This document shows, one piece after another, positions 52,009 to 60,962 of a DNA stretch of 64,000 nucleotides. The notes under the pieces were generated by a model. It worked only from the letters and a program-made list of their open reading frames with translations. It was not told the DNA's origin and ran no database searches. The translations under genes and the position numbers were made by a program. The stretch spans positions 1,798,001 to 1,862,000 of the forward strand of contig CAXXFD010000003.1 in assembly GCA_963662905.2 (NCBI GenBank), read 5' to 3'. This DNA is from G963662905 sp963662905 (GTDB lineage Bacteria; Bacteroidota; Bacteroidia; Bacteroidales; WRLA01). The stretch's first letter is position 1. Every line of letters starts with the position of its first letter.

Positions 52009-53610
52009 TTGAAAAGAAGAAAGATCAATATCATTATCGGCCTGGTGGTTTTTGCGCTGCTGGGCATCCTTCTGATGCAGTTTCTCTGGATGCGGCATGC
52101 GTGGATTATCAATGAGGCTGAATTTGAGCGCAAAGTTTATGAAGCGATGGATGTGGCTGTGGAAAAATACCAACAACAGCAACAAATGAAAAATATTTAC
52201 GCGGCTTCAAGCTGGGATGTTTTGGCGGATGTGCCGGATATTACGTTTTTAAGCGATTCGGTTACGCATGTTTTCGATGATGAATTCAGCCATATTGTCA
52301 TTGATGATGAATATTTTAAAAACCTGGCCGGCGCTCCAAAAATTATGGTTCGGGATAATGACGAAAGCTATGTGATGTCTGAGGATGATGTTGATGCCAA
52401 TGTAGATTATAAAATCTATATGAATGATTCACTGGTACAGTTTACGACCATGGTTTTTAAAGAAAAAATGGATTCCATTAACCTCGTCATTCAAAAAAAA
52501 CTGGAAGGCATCGAAGAGCATACCCTGCGTTTAAACAAAACTATGGAGCAGTTTAAAGTGGAGTTCAAACAATACGAAAATGCGGATAGCGCTTTTTTTG
52601 CTTTTGACGGTATCGACACCTTGATTTCAAAAGAGCTTTCGGAAAAGGGCATCGATCTGGCTTTTGAAAGCAAAATCCTTAAAGGCGATGAGCCTCAAGA
52701 GCAACAGGAAAATCCTGATGCATTTCGCGTAAGCCTGGAACCGGATAATTTTATGTTTCAACCGGGTTATCTCCTTTTGCGCTTCAATGGAAAAACAGGT
52801 TTCATCATGGCTTCTTTGGTTTTGATGGCCTCAGCCAGCCTGATCTTCAGCCTGATTGTAATCCTGATGTTTATTGTCACCATACGTTCATTGCTGCAGC
52901 AAAAAAAGATTTCGGATGTCAAAACAGACTTTATCAATAATATGACGCATGAGTTTAAAACGCCTATCGCTACTATTTCGCTGGCTACCGATTCTATTGA
53001 TAACGATAAAGTGATTCATGATCCCGAACGGATTCGCTATTTTACAGCTATGATCCGTGAGGAAAACAAGCGTATGAACATGCGTGTGGAAAGTGTTTTG
53101 CAGATGTCGTTGCTCGATAAAAAAGATTTTCAGATTCTGTGTAAGCGGGTTTCGGTCAACAATTTGCTCACAAAAGCCATTGGGCAGTTTCGTTTGCAGG
53201 CCAATCAGTCGGGAGGCAGCATGAAACCAAATTTAAAAGCTGAGTTTGATGAGATAGAAATAGATGAGGCGCATTTTTTGAATGTATTATTCAATATCTT
53301 TGATAATGCATTGAAATACAATAATAAAATACCGGAAATATTTGTCCGTACCCAAAATTTGTCCAATGGACAGCTCGAAATTTCCATTGTTGATAATGGT
53401 ATCGGAATGGATAAGGACAGCCTGAAACATGTTTTTGATAAGTTTTACCGCAAACCTACCGGCGATGTCCATAATGTGAAAGGTTTTGGGCTTGGCCTGA
53501 GCTATTCGCGTGCTTTGGTTGAGCTGATGGGCGGTACAATTTCTGTCGATAGCCAGCCCGGAAAGGGCTCGGAATTTAAAATTGTATTTCCTTTAACTGA
53601 TAAACAATAA
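52009..53610 (+). CDS. Sensor histidine kinase
   Basis: A 533-residue membrane kinase. The start is TTG at 52009, because the upstream in-frame stop is at 51994-51996 and the first ATG falls inside helix 1. TM1 at 9-28, a periplasmic sensor region of about 235 residues with a helical stretch (150-190), TM2 at 266-292, then HisKA with phospho-acceptor His314 (MTHEFKTPI), N box (FLNVLFNIFDNALKYNN), G1 (VDNGIGMD) and G2 (GFGLGLSYSR). It phosphorylates the regulator encoded 10 bp downstream. The pair resembles Bacteroides RprX/RprY, but orthology is not shown. The signal is unknown. Confidence 0.9.
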   Translation: MKRRKINIIIGLVVFALLGILLMQFLWMRHAWIINEAEFERKVYEAMDVAVEKYQQQQQMKNIYAASSWDVLADVPDITFLSDSVTHVFDDEFSHIVIDDEYFKNLAGAPKIMVRDNDESYVMSEDDVDANVDYKIYMNDSLVQFTTMVFKEKMDSINLVIQKKLEGIEEHTLRLNKTMEQFKVEFKQYENADSAFFAFDGIDTLISKELSEKGIDLAFESKILKGDEPQEQQENPDAFRVSLEPDNFMFQPGYLLLRFNGKTGFIMASLVLMASASLIFSLIVILMFIVTIRSLLQQKKISDVKTDFINNMTHEFKTPIATISLATDSIDNDKVIHDPERIRYFTAMIREENKRMNMRVESVLQMSLLDKKDFQILCKRVSVNNLLTKAIGQFRLQANQSGGSMKPNLKAEFDEIEIDEAHFLNVLFNIFDNALKYNNKIPEIFVRTQNLSNGQLEISIVDNGIGMDKDSLKHVFDKFYRKPTGDVHNVKGFGLGLSYSRALVELMGGTISVDSQPGKGSEFKIVFPLTDKQ

Positions 53611-53620
53611 AGAAACCATC

Positions 53621-54310
53621 ATGGCCGAACGGATTTTTCTGCTCGAAGACGATATCAATTTTGGCTCTATCCTTAAAGCCTATTTGGAGATGCATGAGTT
53701 TGAAATCATATGGGAAACCGATGGCGCAAAAGCCCTGGATATTTTTCTTTCCGGCACATTCAATATCTGCATTCTTGATGTCATGTTGCCTCATCGTGAT
53801 GGTTTCAGCGTGGCTGCACAGATCCGGAAAAAAAACGAACAGGTGCCCATAATTTTCCTGACCGCCAAAACCCTGCGCGAGGATGTGCTTAAAGGTTTTA
53901 AAGCCGGAGCTGATGATTATATCACCAAACCCTTCGATTCGGAAGTTCTGTTGTATAAATTACGGGCGATTCTAAAACGGGGAATGAAGACTCCTGAAAA
54001 TCCTGATGGCTTTTACCGCATTGCTTCCTATGAATTTGACCACAAGCTGCGTGTTCTGCGGTTCGAAGACAGGGAACAGCACCTTAGTCCGCGCGAAGCG
54101 GATTTGCTCAAAATGCTCTGCGATCATAAAAATGAAGTGATGCCACGCACTCAGGCTTTACGCGAAATCTGGGGCAATGACGATTATTTCACCACCCGTA
54201 GCATGGACGTGTATATTTCAAAACTGCGCAAATATCTGTCGGAAGATTCCCGCATCGAAATCAGCAATATCCATGGCAGTGGCTTCCGTTTGCTGTGCCC
54301 GGATGGATAA
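53621..54310 (+). CDS. OmpR-family response regulator
   Basis: A 229-residue DNA-binding regulator. The receiver domain (1-118) carries the acidic pocket Glu9/Asp10, phospho-acceptor Asp53 (CILDVMLP), Thr81 and Lys103 (ITKPFD). The C-terminal winged helix (about 130-227) contains SPREADLLKMLC and TRSMDVYISKLRKYL, typical of OmpR/PhoB. It starts 10 bp after the kinase stop and is paired with it. Probable targets are its own operon and the divergent T9SS gene, via the AGGTT repeats between them; this is inferred. Confidence 0.92.
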   Translation: MAERIFLLEDDINFGSILKAYLEMHEFEIIWETDGAKALDIFLSGTFNICILDVMLPHRDGFSVAAQIRKKNEQVPIIFLTAKTLREDVLKGFKAGADDYITKPFDSEVLLYKLRAILKRGMKTPENPDGFYRIASYEFDHKLRVLRFEDREQHLSPREADLLKMLCDHKNEVMPRTQALREIWGNDDYFTTRSMDVYISKLRKYLSEDSRIEISNIHGSGFRLLCPDG

Positions 54311-54337
54311 GGTGTCAACCAGAGGAGATGAAATCCC

Positions 54338-55510
54338 TTACATCAGTTTTTGATACGCCTGCCACCACCGGTCGGGTATATCATTTTCGCAGGCTGTAAG
54401 GTAATCGTTATAGGAGCAGGGCACAAGATAATGCCGCTCGTATTTTTGGCGCACGCTTGTCGGACAGTTGACTTCCATCCACCAGCGGTCGGTGCGCTTG
54501 CTTTTAAAGAAAATCACATCCTCGCTCAGTTCATCGGTTTGAACAATATATTTCAGGTAATTTTCCTTATTTTTTATGGGGAAATCTTTTTGCCGCTGAT
54601 AAAAACCTTCAATAAAATGCCATACAGCCTGAGCCGTCAGGTGGGCGGTTTGCCCGTTGATATCGCAACTTGGGTTAACTTCATAAAACCCTATGGATGA
54701 GAGCTTGTCGCTCATACCTGCAAAGCGCATCATCTGGCAAAGCTGCTCGCCATAAAATCCGTTTGGCGTGGCGTTTTGATTGCCCGGAGCGTCCGACTGG
54801 CGCACGGCAGAAATGTCCACACTCAGCATATCGGCATTGCGTACCAGCGGTTCCACTTCTTGCAGATCGTGGGTCAGCATGCCTAAGCGGTAGGAATCAA
54901 ACAGCAGGTTTTTCATCAGATGAATGGCTTCCTGATCCACAAAATAGCTTTGGTAGCCGATATTGGTATAATTGAACAGGAAGTTGGGCTGGTGCAGGAT
55001 GATTTTAGTGAGGTAGGAGCGGGAATTCAATTCAGCATGGCTTTCGCCCAGGTCAAATTCCGAATCAATGGCCACAATATTAATAATCCTTCCCAGGTTT
55101 TCATAGGCCATATAATTGGCATAAGTCAAATCCTGGCTGCCCCCCAAAACGATAGGCAGGATATTCATTTCGAGAAGTTCGGCCAAAACCGTGCTCAGTG
55201 CAAAATAGGTGTCTTTGATTTCATAACCGGCCGGAATGTTTCCCAAATCGGCAATTTTGAGTTTTTGTGCGGGAGGGAAAAGACGGTACAGAAAAGAGCG
55301 GATTTCGTCCGGAGCCATTGCACAGCCCGGGTTGTTGAAGGCATTGCGATCTTCCAGTACACCGATAATGGCAATATCCATATTTTCCAAGGCGGGGAAG
55401 TCGCTGTCGCGAAGGTATGAATGTACAAAATCACCGAAACGTTTCCTCTCCAGTTCGGGAAACTGCACCTTATCAGGATTTATGGCTTCAAAAAAATCAA
55501 CTAGTTCCAT
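54338..55510 (-). CDS. Arginase-fold protein with altered metal ligands (formimidoylglutamase-like)
   Basis: A 390-residue cytoplasmic protein of the arginase/agmatinase/formimidoylglutamase superfamily, recognised by the ordered motifs GGSQDL (123-128), AIDSEFDLGE (148-156) and LSVDISAVRQSDAPG (229-243). In catalytic members these read GGDHS, DAHxD and SxDxDxxDP. Here the first His is Gln126, the second His is Glu151, and one Asp is Ser234, while Asp149, Asp153 and Asp232 remain. A binuclear Mn site would be incomplete, so a changed reaction or a non-enzymatic role is likely. It lies downstream of glyS on the same strand, behind a terminator. The name formimidoylglutamase should not be taken as function. 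Confidence 0.8.
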   Translation of the reverse strand: MELVDFFEAINPDKVQFPELERKRFGDFVHSYLRDSDFPALENMDIAIIGVLEDRNAFNNPGCAMAPDEIRSFLYRLFPPAQKLKIADLGNIPAGYEIKDTYFALSTVLAELLEMNILPIVLGGSQDLTYANYMAYENLGRIINIVAIDSEFDLGESHAELNSRSYLTKIILHQPNFLFNYTNIGYQSYFVDQEAIHLMKNLLFDSYRLGMLTHDLQEVEPLVRNADMLSVDISAVRQSDAPGNQNATPNGFYGEQLCQMMRFAGMSDKLSSIGFYEVNPSCDINGQTAHLTAQAVWHFIEGFYQRQKDFPIKNKENYLKYIVQTDELSEDVIFFKSKRTDRWWMEVNCPTSVRQKYERHYLVPCSYNDYLTACENDIPDRWWQAYQKLM

Positions 55511-55582
55511 CAGATACCTATTTCTGCTTTTTCATTCTATGCCTTTGGTACGTTATTGGAACAAAAAAGTTCCGCATAGATA

Positions 55583-55624
55583 AAAAAAACCGTTTGTCCC
55601 GGCAAAAGGAGAAACGGTTTTTTT
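55583..55624. terminator. Bidirectional intrinsic terminator behind glyS
   Basis: AAAAAAACCGTTT (55583-55595) pairs with AAACGGTTTTTTT (55612-55624) around a 16-nt loop, 16 nt after the glyS stop. T-runs exist in both directions. Confidence 0.85.
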
Positions 55625-55639
55625 ATTCCGTGCATAATC

Positions 55640-57157
55640 TTATTTGTTTTTCAGCCTTTTGGCAATGATTGCTGAAATTTTTTCAATATCGATACGCTCC
55701 TGCTGCATGCTGTCGCGCTCGCGGATGGTCACCGTATTGTCTTCCAGTGTTTGATGATCTACCGTGATGCAATAAGGCGTTCCAATGGCATCCTGTCGGC
55801 GGTAACGCTTACCAATAGCATCTTTCTCTTCGTAATAGCACATATAGTCATCCATCAGCTCCGACATAATTTCGCGGGCTTTTTCAGGCAGGCCATCTTT
55901 TTTAATTAAAGGCAAAACAGCAGCTTTGTAGGGAGCAAGAACCGGAGGAAGGTTAAGGACGGTTCGCTCTGATCCGTCTTCCAGCTTTTCTTCTTTATAG
56001 GATGCTGATAGTACAGCAAGGAAAGTGCGGTCGAGGCCAATCGATGTTTCCACAACATAGGGCACATAGCTTTGGTCGATTTCCGGATCGTAATACTGGA
56101 GTTTTTTACCGGCATATTCCTGATGTGCTTTCAAATCGAAATCTGTACGGCTGTGGATGCCTTCAAGTTCTTTGAAGCCCATTGGGAAATCAAATTCGAT
56201 ATCTGCGGCTGCATTGGCATAATGTGCCAGTTTATCGTGATCGTGGAAACGGTACATACTTTGGTCAAAACCCATGGAATAATGCCAGTTCATGCGGGCT
56301 TCTTTCCAGTATTCGTACCATTTTTTCTCCTCACCGGGGCGCACAAAAAACTGCATTTCCATTTGCTCAAATTCGCGCATGCGGAAAATAAACTGACGGG
56401 CAACGATTTCGTTACGGAAGGCTTTGCCGATCTGTGCAATGCCAAAGGGGATTTTCATCCTTCCTGTTTTCTGAACGTTGAGGTAGTTTACAAAAATGCC
56501 CTGAGCTGTTTCGGGGCGGAGATATATTTTGCTGGAGCTGTCGCTGGTTGATCCCAGACGTGTATCAAACATCAGGTTGAACTGACGTACATCAGTCCAG
56601 TTCTTTGATCCGGAAACCGGGCAGGCAATACCCAGCTCTTCGATGATGACCTTTACATCATCCAGGCGTTCTTCGCCAAGTGCTGTGAAAAAACGGTCGC
56701 GGATGTCGTCCATTTTTTTCTGGTTGTCGAGAACACGTGGGTTGGTTTCGCGGAATTGCTTTTCGTCGAATGATTCACCGAAACGTTTTTGCGCCTTGGC
56801 AACTTCTTTATTGATTTTTCCTTCAATTTTGGCGAGGTAATCCTCCACCAAAACATCGGCGCGATAACGCTTCTTTGAATCTTTATTATCAATCAGTGGA
56901 TCATTAAAAGCGTCCACATGTCCGGAAGCTTTCCAAACCGTAGGGTGCATGAAAATGGCAGAATCGATGCCGACAATGTTTTCGTGCATCTGAACCATGG
57001 CCTTCCACCAGTATTTTTTGATATTGTTCTTCAGCTCCGAGCCGTTTTGACCGTAGTCATAAACAGCACTCAATCCGTCATATATTTCTGATGACTGGAA
57101 CACAAAGCCATACTCCTTGGCATGACCTATGATTTTTTTAAAAAGGTCTTCGTTCAT
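55640..57157 (-). CDS. glyS: Glycine-tRNA ligase (single-chain, dimeric type)
   Basis: A 505-residue class II aminoacyl-tRNA synthetase of the alpha-2 form, charging tRNA-Gly in the cytoplasm. Seen: FKKIIGHAKEYGFVFQSSEIYDGLSAVYDYGQNG at the N-terminus, motif 1 region KYWW..., RPETAQGIFVNY, motif 2 (FRNEIVARQFIFRMREFEQMEMQFF), a WHYSMGFDQS loop and motif 3 (IGLDRTFLAVL), then an anticodon-binding domain (APYKAAVLPLI...). Length and order match the family. It is monocistronic, followed by a strong terminator. The gene is also named glyQS. Confidence 0.96.
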   Translation of the reverse strand: MNEDLFKKIIGHAKEYGFVFQSSEIYDGLSAVYDYGQNGSELKNNIKKYWWKAMVQMHENIVGIDSAIFMHPTVWKASGHVDAFNDPLIDNKDSKKRYRADVLVEDYLAKIEGKINKEVAKAQKRFGESFDEKQFRETNPRVLDNQKKMDDIRDRFFTALGEERLDDVKVIIEELGIACPVSGSKNWTDVRQFNLMFDTRLGSTSDSSSKIYLRPETAQGIFVNYLNVQKTGRMKIPFGIAQIGKAFRNEIVARQFIFRMREFEQMEMQFFVRPGEEKKWYEYWKEARMNWHYSMGFDQSMYRFHDHDKLAHYANAAADIEFDFPMGFKELEGIHSRTDFDLKAHQEYAGKKLQYYDPEIDQSYVPYVVETSIGLDRTFLAVLSASYKEEKLEDGSERTVLNLPPVLAPYKAAVLPLIKKDGLPEKAREIMSELMDDYMCYYEEKDAIGKRYRRQDAIGTPYCITVDHQTLEDNTVTIRERDSMQQERIDIEKISAIIAKRLKNK

Positions 57158-57241
57158 GCGGCAAATTTAAGTTTTATTTTGAAGGTAGGAAAGGGAAGGT
57201 TACTATGTTCGTTGTTGTATTATGGATGTCGAAAAATTTTA

Positions 57242-57249
57242 TAACTTTG
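57242..57249 (+). promoter_or_regulatory. Bacteroidota-type -7 element (TAACTTTG)
   Basis: TAnnTTTG match 13 nt before the antitoxin ATG at 57262. A TTG occurs 25-28 nt upstream. Confidence 0.45.
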
Positions 57250-57261
57250 AAAAAAAGAATT

Positions 57262-57489
57262 ATGAGAACCATACAATTTCAGTTACCCGATAGTGTTGAA
57301 ATGTCCGATTTGGATTTTTCAATGATGGTTGCAGCAAAACTATATGAGGAAAAGAAATTATCCTCAGGTCAAGCTGCAGAATTGGTTGGAATATCGAAAA
57401 GAGCCTTTATCGAATTGATAGGACGATATGGGGTTTCCATATTCAGTGACTCTGTTTCAGATTTATATACAGATATCGCCAATGCGTAA
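57262..57489 (+). CDS. UPF0175 family antitoxin
   Basis: A 75-residue protein started at ATG 57262; an earlier start at 57205 would add a hydrophobic, promoter-overlapping extension. The body reads LDFSMMVAAKLYEEKKLSSGQAAELVGISKRAFIELIGRYGVSIF, the UPF0175 helix-turn-helix, with a C-terminal tail (SDSVSDLYTDIANA) that would bind the toxin. UPF0175 genes usually precede a DUF3368 PIN toxin and repress the pair. Here the next frame begins 8 nt before the stop, but it carries a nonsense codon. Confidence 0.85.
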   Translation: MRTIQFQLPDSVEMSDLDFSMMVAAKLYEEKKLSSGQAAELVGISKRAFIELIGRYGVSIFSDSVSDLYTDIANA

Positions 57490-57937
57490 GATTGTCATTT
57501 CAGATACCAGCACTTTAATTATTTTCCAAAAAATTGAGCAAATTGAATTGCTTCAAAAGATTTACGAATAAATTATAACAACGACTGAGGTTGTCAGGGA
57601 GTATGGGGACAAATTGCCTCAATGGATTGAAGTAGTTGAAGTTAGCAACAAAACCTATCAGGAGCTTTTAGAAACAAGAATAGATCGAGGCGAAGCAAGT
57701 GCTATTGCATTAGCAAAAGAATTAGGTAATTGTTTGCTGTTGATTGATGATTTGAAAGCAAGGAAATTAGCAGTCTCACTCAGCCTCAAGGTTACGGGAG
57801 CGCTTGGAGTTATTCACAAAGCTAAGCAGGAGGGACATATAAGTCAGGTAAGAGCATTAATTGAGAAAATACTTGAAACAAACTTTAGGATTTCGCAAAA
57901 AGTTATAGATGAGATTTTGCGCCTGAATAACGAATAA
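57482..57937 (+). pseudogene. PIN-domain toxin (DUF3368) inactivated by one stop codon
   Basis: A 151-codon frame from ATG 57482. Codon 30 is TAA (57569-57571), and the frame is otherwise open and uninterrupted. Without it, the protein is a normal-length PIN nuclease: MRKIVISDTSTLIIFQ (Asp8), VVREYG (Glu40), RGEASAIALA (Glu71) and LLIDDLKAR (Asp89/Asp90) give the full acidic set. A single substitution (for example AAA, GAA or CAA to TAA) explains the defect. A downstream TTG at codon 45 could give a truncated product lacking Asp8 and so inactive. The intact antitoxin alongside fits relaxation after toxin loss. Readthrough or sequencing error are alternatives. Confidence 0.87.
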
Positions 57938-57941
57938 TTAT

Positions 57942-57973
57942 AAAACGCCCAACTCAAAAAAGTTGGGCGTTTT
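57942..57973. terminator. Bidirectional intrinsic terminator
   Basis: AAAACGCCCAACT (57942-57954), loop CAAAAA, AGTTGGGCGTTTT (57961-57973), with T/A runs at both sides. It serves the toxin frame and, on the other strand, buk (stop at 57992). Confidence 0.93.
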
Positions 57974-57991
57974 TATTTGGCCGTCAATTTT

Positions 57992-59062
57992 TTATTCGTA
58001 AATCCGCGCTTCTACTTCGCCATTAAGCACCATCAGGCCGTTCAATGCCAGTGCCTGCATTTCATCTTCGCCGGGATAAACCACAATTGGTGAAATAAAT
58101 GAGCACATATCTTTTATGTAATTCACCAGATAAGTATTGTGTGCTATGCCTCCGGTGATCAGAATGGCGTCAACCTTTCCTTTCAGAACAGCTGCATTGG
58201 AGCCGATTTCTTTGCCAATTTGGTAAGCCATGGCATCTTGCAGGAGTTTGCATTTCTCGTCTCCGGCTTTGGCTTTCATTTCGATATCATACGCGCTGTT
58301 TGTGCCGAGATGTGCCACAAAACCACCTTTACCGGTAATCATCTTTTTCACTTCCGGCAAGGAATATTTGCCACTGAAACAAAGTTTTGCCAAAGCGCCG
58401 GCAGGAAGTGTCCCACTTCGTTCGGGCGAGAAAGGGCCTTCACCGTCGAGGGCGTTGTTTACATCAATTACTTTTCCCCGGCAATGCGCCCCAACACTGA
58501 TCCCGCCACCAAGATGGGCTACAATAAGGTTGAGTTCTTCGTAATTTTTGTTGATGGACTTGGCATAGGTACGCGAAATGGCCTTTTGGTTGAGTGCATG
58601 AAAAATAGACATGCGTTCAAATTCCGGATGGCCTGCAATGCGCGCTACATCCTGAAGTTCGTCAACCACAACCGGATCGGCAATAAATGCCTTTGCTCCG
58701 GGAATGCTCTTGGCGATATCATCAGCGATTAAACCTCCAAGATTGGAGGCATGTTCGCCCAGTACACCTTTTTGCAAATCTCTGATCAGGGCTTCATTTA
58801 CTTCATAAACACCTGATTCGATAGGTTTTACAAGCCCTCCACGGCCTACAATGGCGCTAAGGCTGTTGATGTCGATGCTGGTGTTGGCCAGCTCGTTCAT
58901 AATGATATTCTTGCGGAAGGAAAACTGCTCGGCAATGTGTCCAAAGCCTTTCAGCTCTTCGTTGCTGTGCCTGAGTGTTTTCAGAAAAATAGATTTGTTC
59001 CCTTCATATACCGCAATTTTTGTTGAAGTGGAACCTGGGTTTATAGCTAATACTCTTTGCAT
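57992..59062 (-). CDS. buk: Butyrate kinase
   Basis: A 356-residue ASKHA-fold acyl kinase. Butyryl-phosphate + ADP gives butyrate + ATP, with branched-chain acyl phosphates also possible. Seen: phosphate-1 motif LAINPGSTSTKIAVYE, GRGGLVKPIESGVYEV, the PVVVDEL and HALNQKA segments, the phosphate-2 region LIVAHLGGGISVGAH, GEGPFSPERSGTLP, and the adenosine motif ILITGGIAHN. Length is standard. It is the last gene of the cluster, 9 bp after the preceding phosphotransacylase, and ends at a strong terminator. Butyrate versus isobutyrate/isovalerate specificity cannot be fixed from sequence. Confidence 0.94.
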   Translation of the reverse strand: MQRVLAINPGSTSTKIAVYEGNKSIFLKTLRHSNEELKGFGHIAEQFSFRKNIIMNELANTSIDINSLSAIVGRGGLVKPIESGVYEVNEALIRDLQKGVLGEHASNLGGLIADDIAKSIPGAKAFIADPVVVDELQDVARIAGHPEFERMSIFHALNQKAISRTYAKSINKNYEELNLIVAHLGGGISVGAHCRGKVIDVNNALDGEGPFSPERSGTLPAGALAKLCFSGKYSLPEVKKMITGKGGFVAHLGTNSAYDIEMKAKAGDEKCKLLQDAMAYQIGKEIGSNAAVLKGKVDAILITGGIAHNTYLVNYIKDMCSFISPIVVYPGEDEMQALALNGLMVLNGEVEARIYE

Positions 59063-59071
59063 TATATTTGA

Positions 59072-59983
59072 TTATTCGGCCATTAAGCAGGCCAGTGCAA
59101 TACAATAAAATTTTGATTTTTCACTTTCGCTGCGCGACATAACCACAACGGGTTTTTCTGTGCCCTGAATGAGCCCTGCGAGTTCTCCCTTGCCGAAGAG
59201 CATCAGTCCTTTATAGAAAGAATTGCATGATTCGAGGCTGGGAAAAATGAGCGCGTCTGCATCACCGGCAACGGGCGATTCCACTCCTTTGATGCGGGCG
59301 CTTTCGGCATCACAGGCAATGAAAACATCCATAGGGCCATCTACTTCACAGCCTTTGATCTGTCCACGGTCTGCCATTTTCGACAGCAGGGCATCATCAA
59401 TGGTGGATGGCATGGCTGGTGTTACTTTTTCGGTGGCGGAAATAAGGGCAATTTTTGGACGTTCAATTCCGAAACGATGTGCCATGTTAACAGTATATTC
59501 AATCATGACTTTGCGTTCTTTCAGCTCAGGGAAAGTAAGTACCGCAGTATCGGAAACAAACAGCAGTTTGTGATAATCGGGCAGTTCAAGGGCGCATACA
59601 TAACTCATGACCTTGCCTTTTTGCATCAGGCCGCGTTCTTTGTTGAGCACAGCTTTCAGGAATTTGTCCGTGCCTACAAGGCCTTTCATCAAAACATCGG
59701 CTTCGCCATTTTTTACCATGGAAACGGCCATTTCAAGGGCTTCGATATCGCTTTGTGCTGCAATAATTTCAAAGATTTCAGGATTGATCTTGTTTTGGGA
59801 ACAGATATCGTTGATTTTCTCCGGATTGCCAATCATCAGTGCGTGCACAAAGCCTTCATCAACGGCGCGGAAAACAGCCTTGAGTGTATTGCTGTCTTCA
59901 GCCAGTGCAACTGCCACGCGGTATTTTCGGTTTTTCGATTTCAGCCTTTCGGCAATTTCATCCAGTTTGCGGATTGCTTGCAT
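59072..59983 (-). CDS. ptb: Phosphate butyryltransferase, paralogue 1
   Basis: A 303-residue member of the phosphotransacylase family: butyryl-CoA + phosphate to butyryl-phosphate + CoA. Features: ADVLMKGLVGTDKFLKAVLNKERGLM, PKIALISATEKVTPAMPSTIDDALLSKMADRG, CEVDGPMDVFIACD, VAGDADALIFPSLESCNSFYKGL. It feeds the kinase 9 bp downstream. It differs clearly from the second copy upstream, for example at the N-terminus and in the KVTPAMPSTID loop, so the two probably differ in acyl preference or expression. Gap to the upstream copy is 51 bp. Confidence 0.88.
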   Translation of the reverse strand: MQAIRKLDEIAERLKSKNRKYRVAVALAEDSNTLKAVFRAVDEGFVHALMIGNPEKINDICSQNKINPEIFEIIAAQSDIEALEMAVSMVKNGEADVLMKGLVGTDKFLKAVLNKERGLMQKGKVMSYVCALELPDYHKLLFVSDTAVLTFPELKERKVMIEYTVNMAHRFGIERPKIALISATEKVTPAMPSTIDDALLSKMADRGQIKGCEVDGPMDVFIACDAESARIKGVESPVAGDADALIFPSLESCNSFYKGLMLFGKGELAGLIQGTEKPVVVMSRSESEKSKFYCIALACLMAE

Positions 59984-60034
59984 CTTGGGTTGGGTTTTTA
60001 AAATGAAGGGCAGGAAATCCCCGCCCTTTGAATT

Positions 60035-60940
60035 CTATTTTGCTGTGAGAGCTGCCAAAGCAATACTGTAGAGTTTGGTTTGTGTGCTGTCTCCGCGTGA
60101 AGAGAGAATTGCAGGTGCTTTTGCTCCTACCACCATTGCACCGAGCTCGGCCTTTGCCAGTTTGGTATTGGTTTTATAGAATACGTTTCCTGCATCAATA
60201 TTTGGGAAGAGCAGGCAATCTGCATCACCGGCAACTTCGCCTTTAAGTTTTTTGATCTGTGCACTTTCCGGATCAATAGCTACATCAAGAGCCAAAGGGC
60301 CATCAATATAAGCGTTTTTGATTTGGCCGCGATCGCCCATTTTTGAAATAATGCTGGCATCAACGCAGGCTTCCATGCCCGGGCTTACCTGCTCAGTTGC
60401 AGCAACAAGGGCCAGTTTTGGCTTGTCGATACCCAATGCACGCGCTGTGTTGATGAGGTAATTGGCAATGGCAATTTTTTGGTTGAGGTCGGGCCGAGGG
60501 ATAATGGCCACATCACCGCAAACCATAAGCTTGTGATAATTTGGGTTTTCCATAACTGTAACGTGGCTCAGTACCGCCTTTGGAGGCATCAGGCCAAATT
60601 CTTTGTTCAGGATGGCGCGCATGTATTTGTCGGTGCTCACCAGCCCTTTCATCAGTAAGTTTCCTTCGCCTTTATTGATCAGTTCAACAGCTTTCAGGGC
60701 TGCTTTTTGCTCGTCGGCTTCCTGAACAATACGGAATTTGTTTACGTCAATATTTTCTTCGGCGCACACTTTTTTGATGGTGTCTTCATCACCAACAAGT
60801 GTTGCTTCAACAATGCCTAAATCAACTGCTTTGCTTACTGCGCCAATTGTATGCGAATCGTTGGCATACGCAGCAACCAGGATTTTCTTCTCCTGATTTT
60901 TCAGGACATCGAACATTTGATCTAATTTGGTAATAGCCAT
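60035..60940 (-). CDS. ptb: Phosphate butyryltransferase, paralogue 2
   Basis: A 301-residue phosphotransacylase with the same motif set: GNLLMKGLVSTDKYMRAILNKEFGLM, KLALVAATEQVSPGMEACVDASIISKMGDRG, AYIDGPLALDVAID, VAGDADCLLFPNIDAGNVFYKTN. It looks closer to the usual Ptb pattern (SPGMEAT-like loop) than paralogue 1. It sits 22 bp behind the M64 peptidase and 51 bp before paralogue 1, so all four genes may form one transcript. Two ptb copies with one buk suggest different acyl-CoAs channelled to one kinase; this is inference. Confidence 0.9.
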   Translation of the reverse strand: MAITKLDQMFDVLKNQEKKILVAAYANDSHTIGAVSKAVDLGIVEATLVGDEDTIKKVCAEENIDVNKFRIVQEADEQKAALKAVELINKGEGNLLMKGLVSTDKYMRAILNKEFGLMPPKAVLSHVTVMENPNYHKLMVCGDVAIIPRPDLNQKIAIANYLINTARALGIDKPKLALVAATEQVSPGMEACVDASIISKMGDRGQIKNAYIDGPLALDVAIDPESAQIKKLKGEVAGDADCLLFPNIDAGNVFYKTNTKLAKAELGAMVVGAKAPAILSSRGDSTQTKLYSIALAALTAK

Positions 60941-60962
60941 AGTGTATATATTTTGTGATGGG

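Noticed and set aside
57614..57937. A stand-alone 107-codon protein
   Set aside because: It is the in-frame remainder of the PIN toxin behind the nonsense codon, and its apparent start is an internal TTG.
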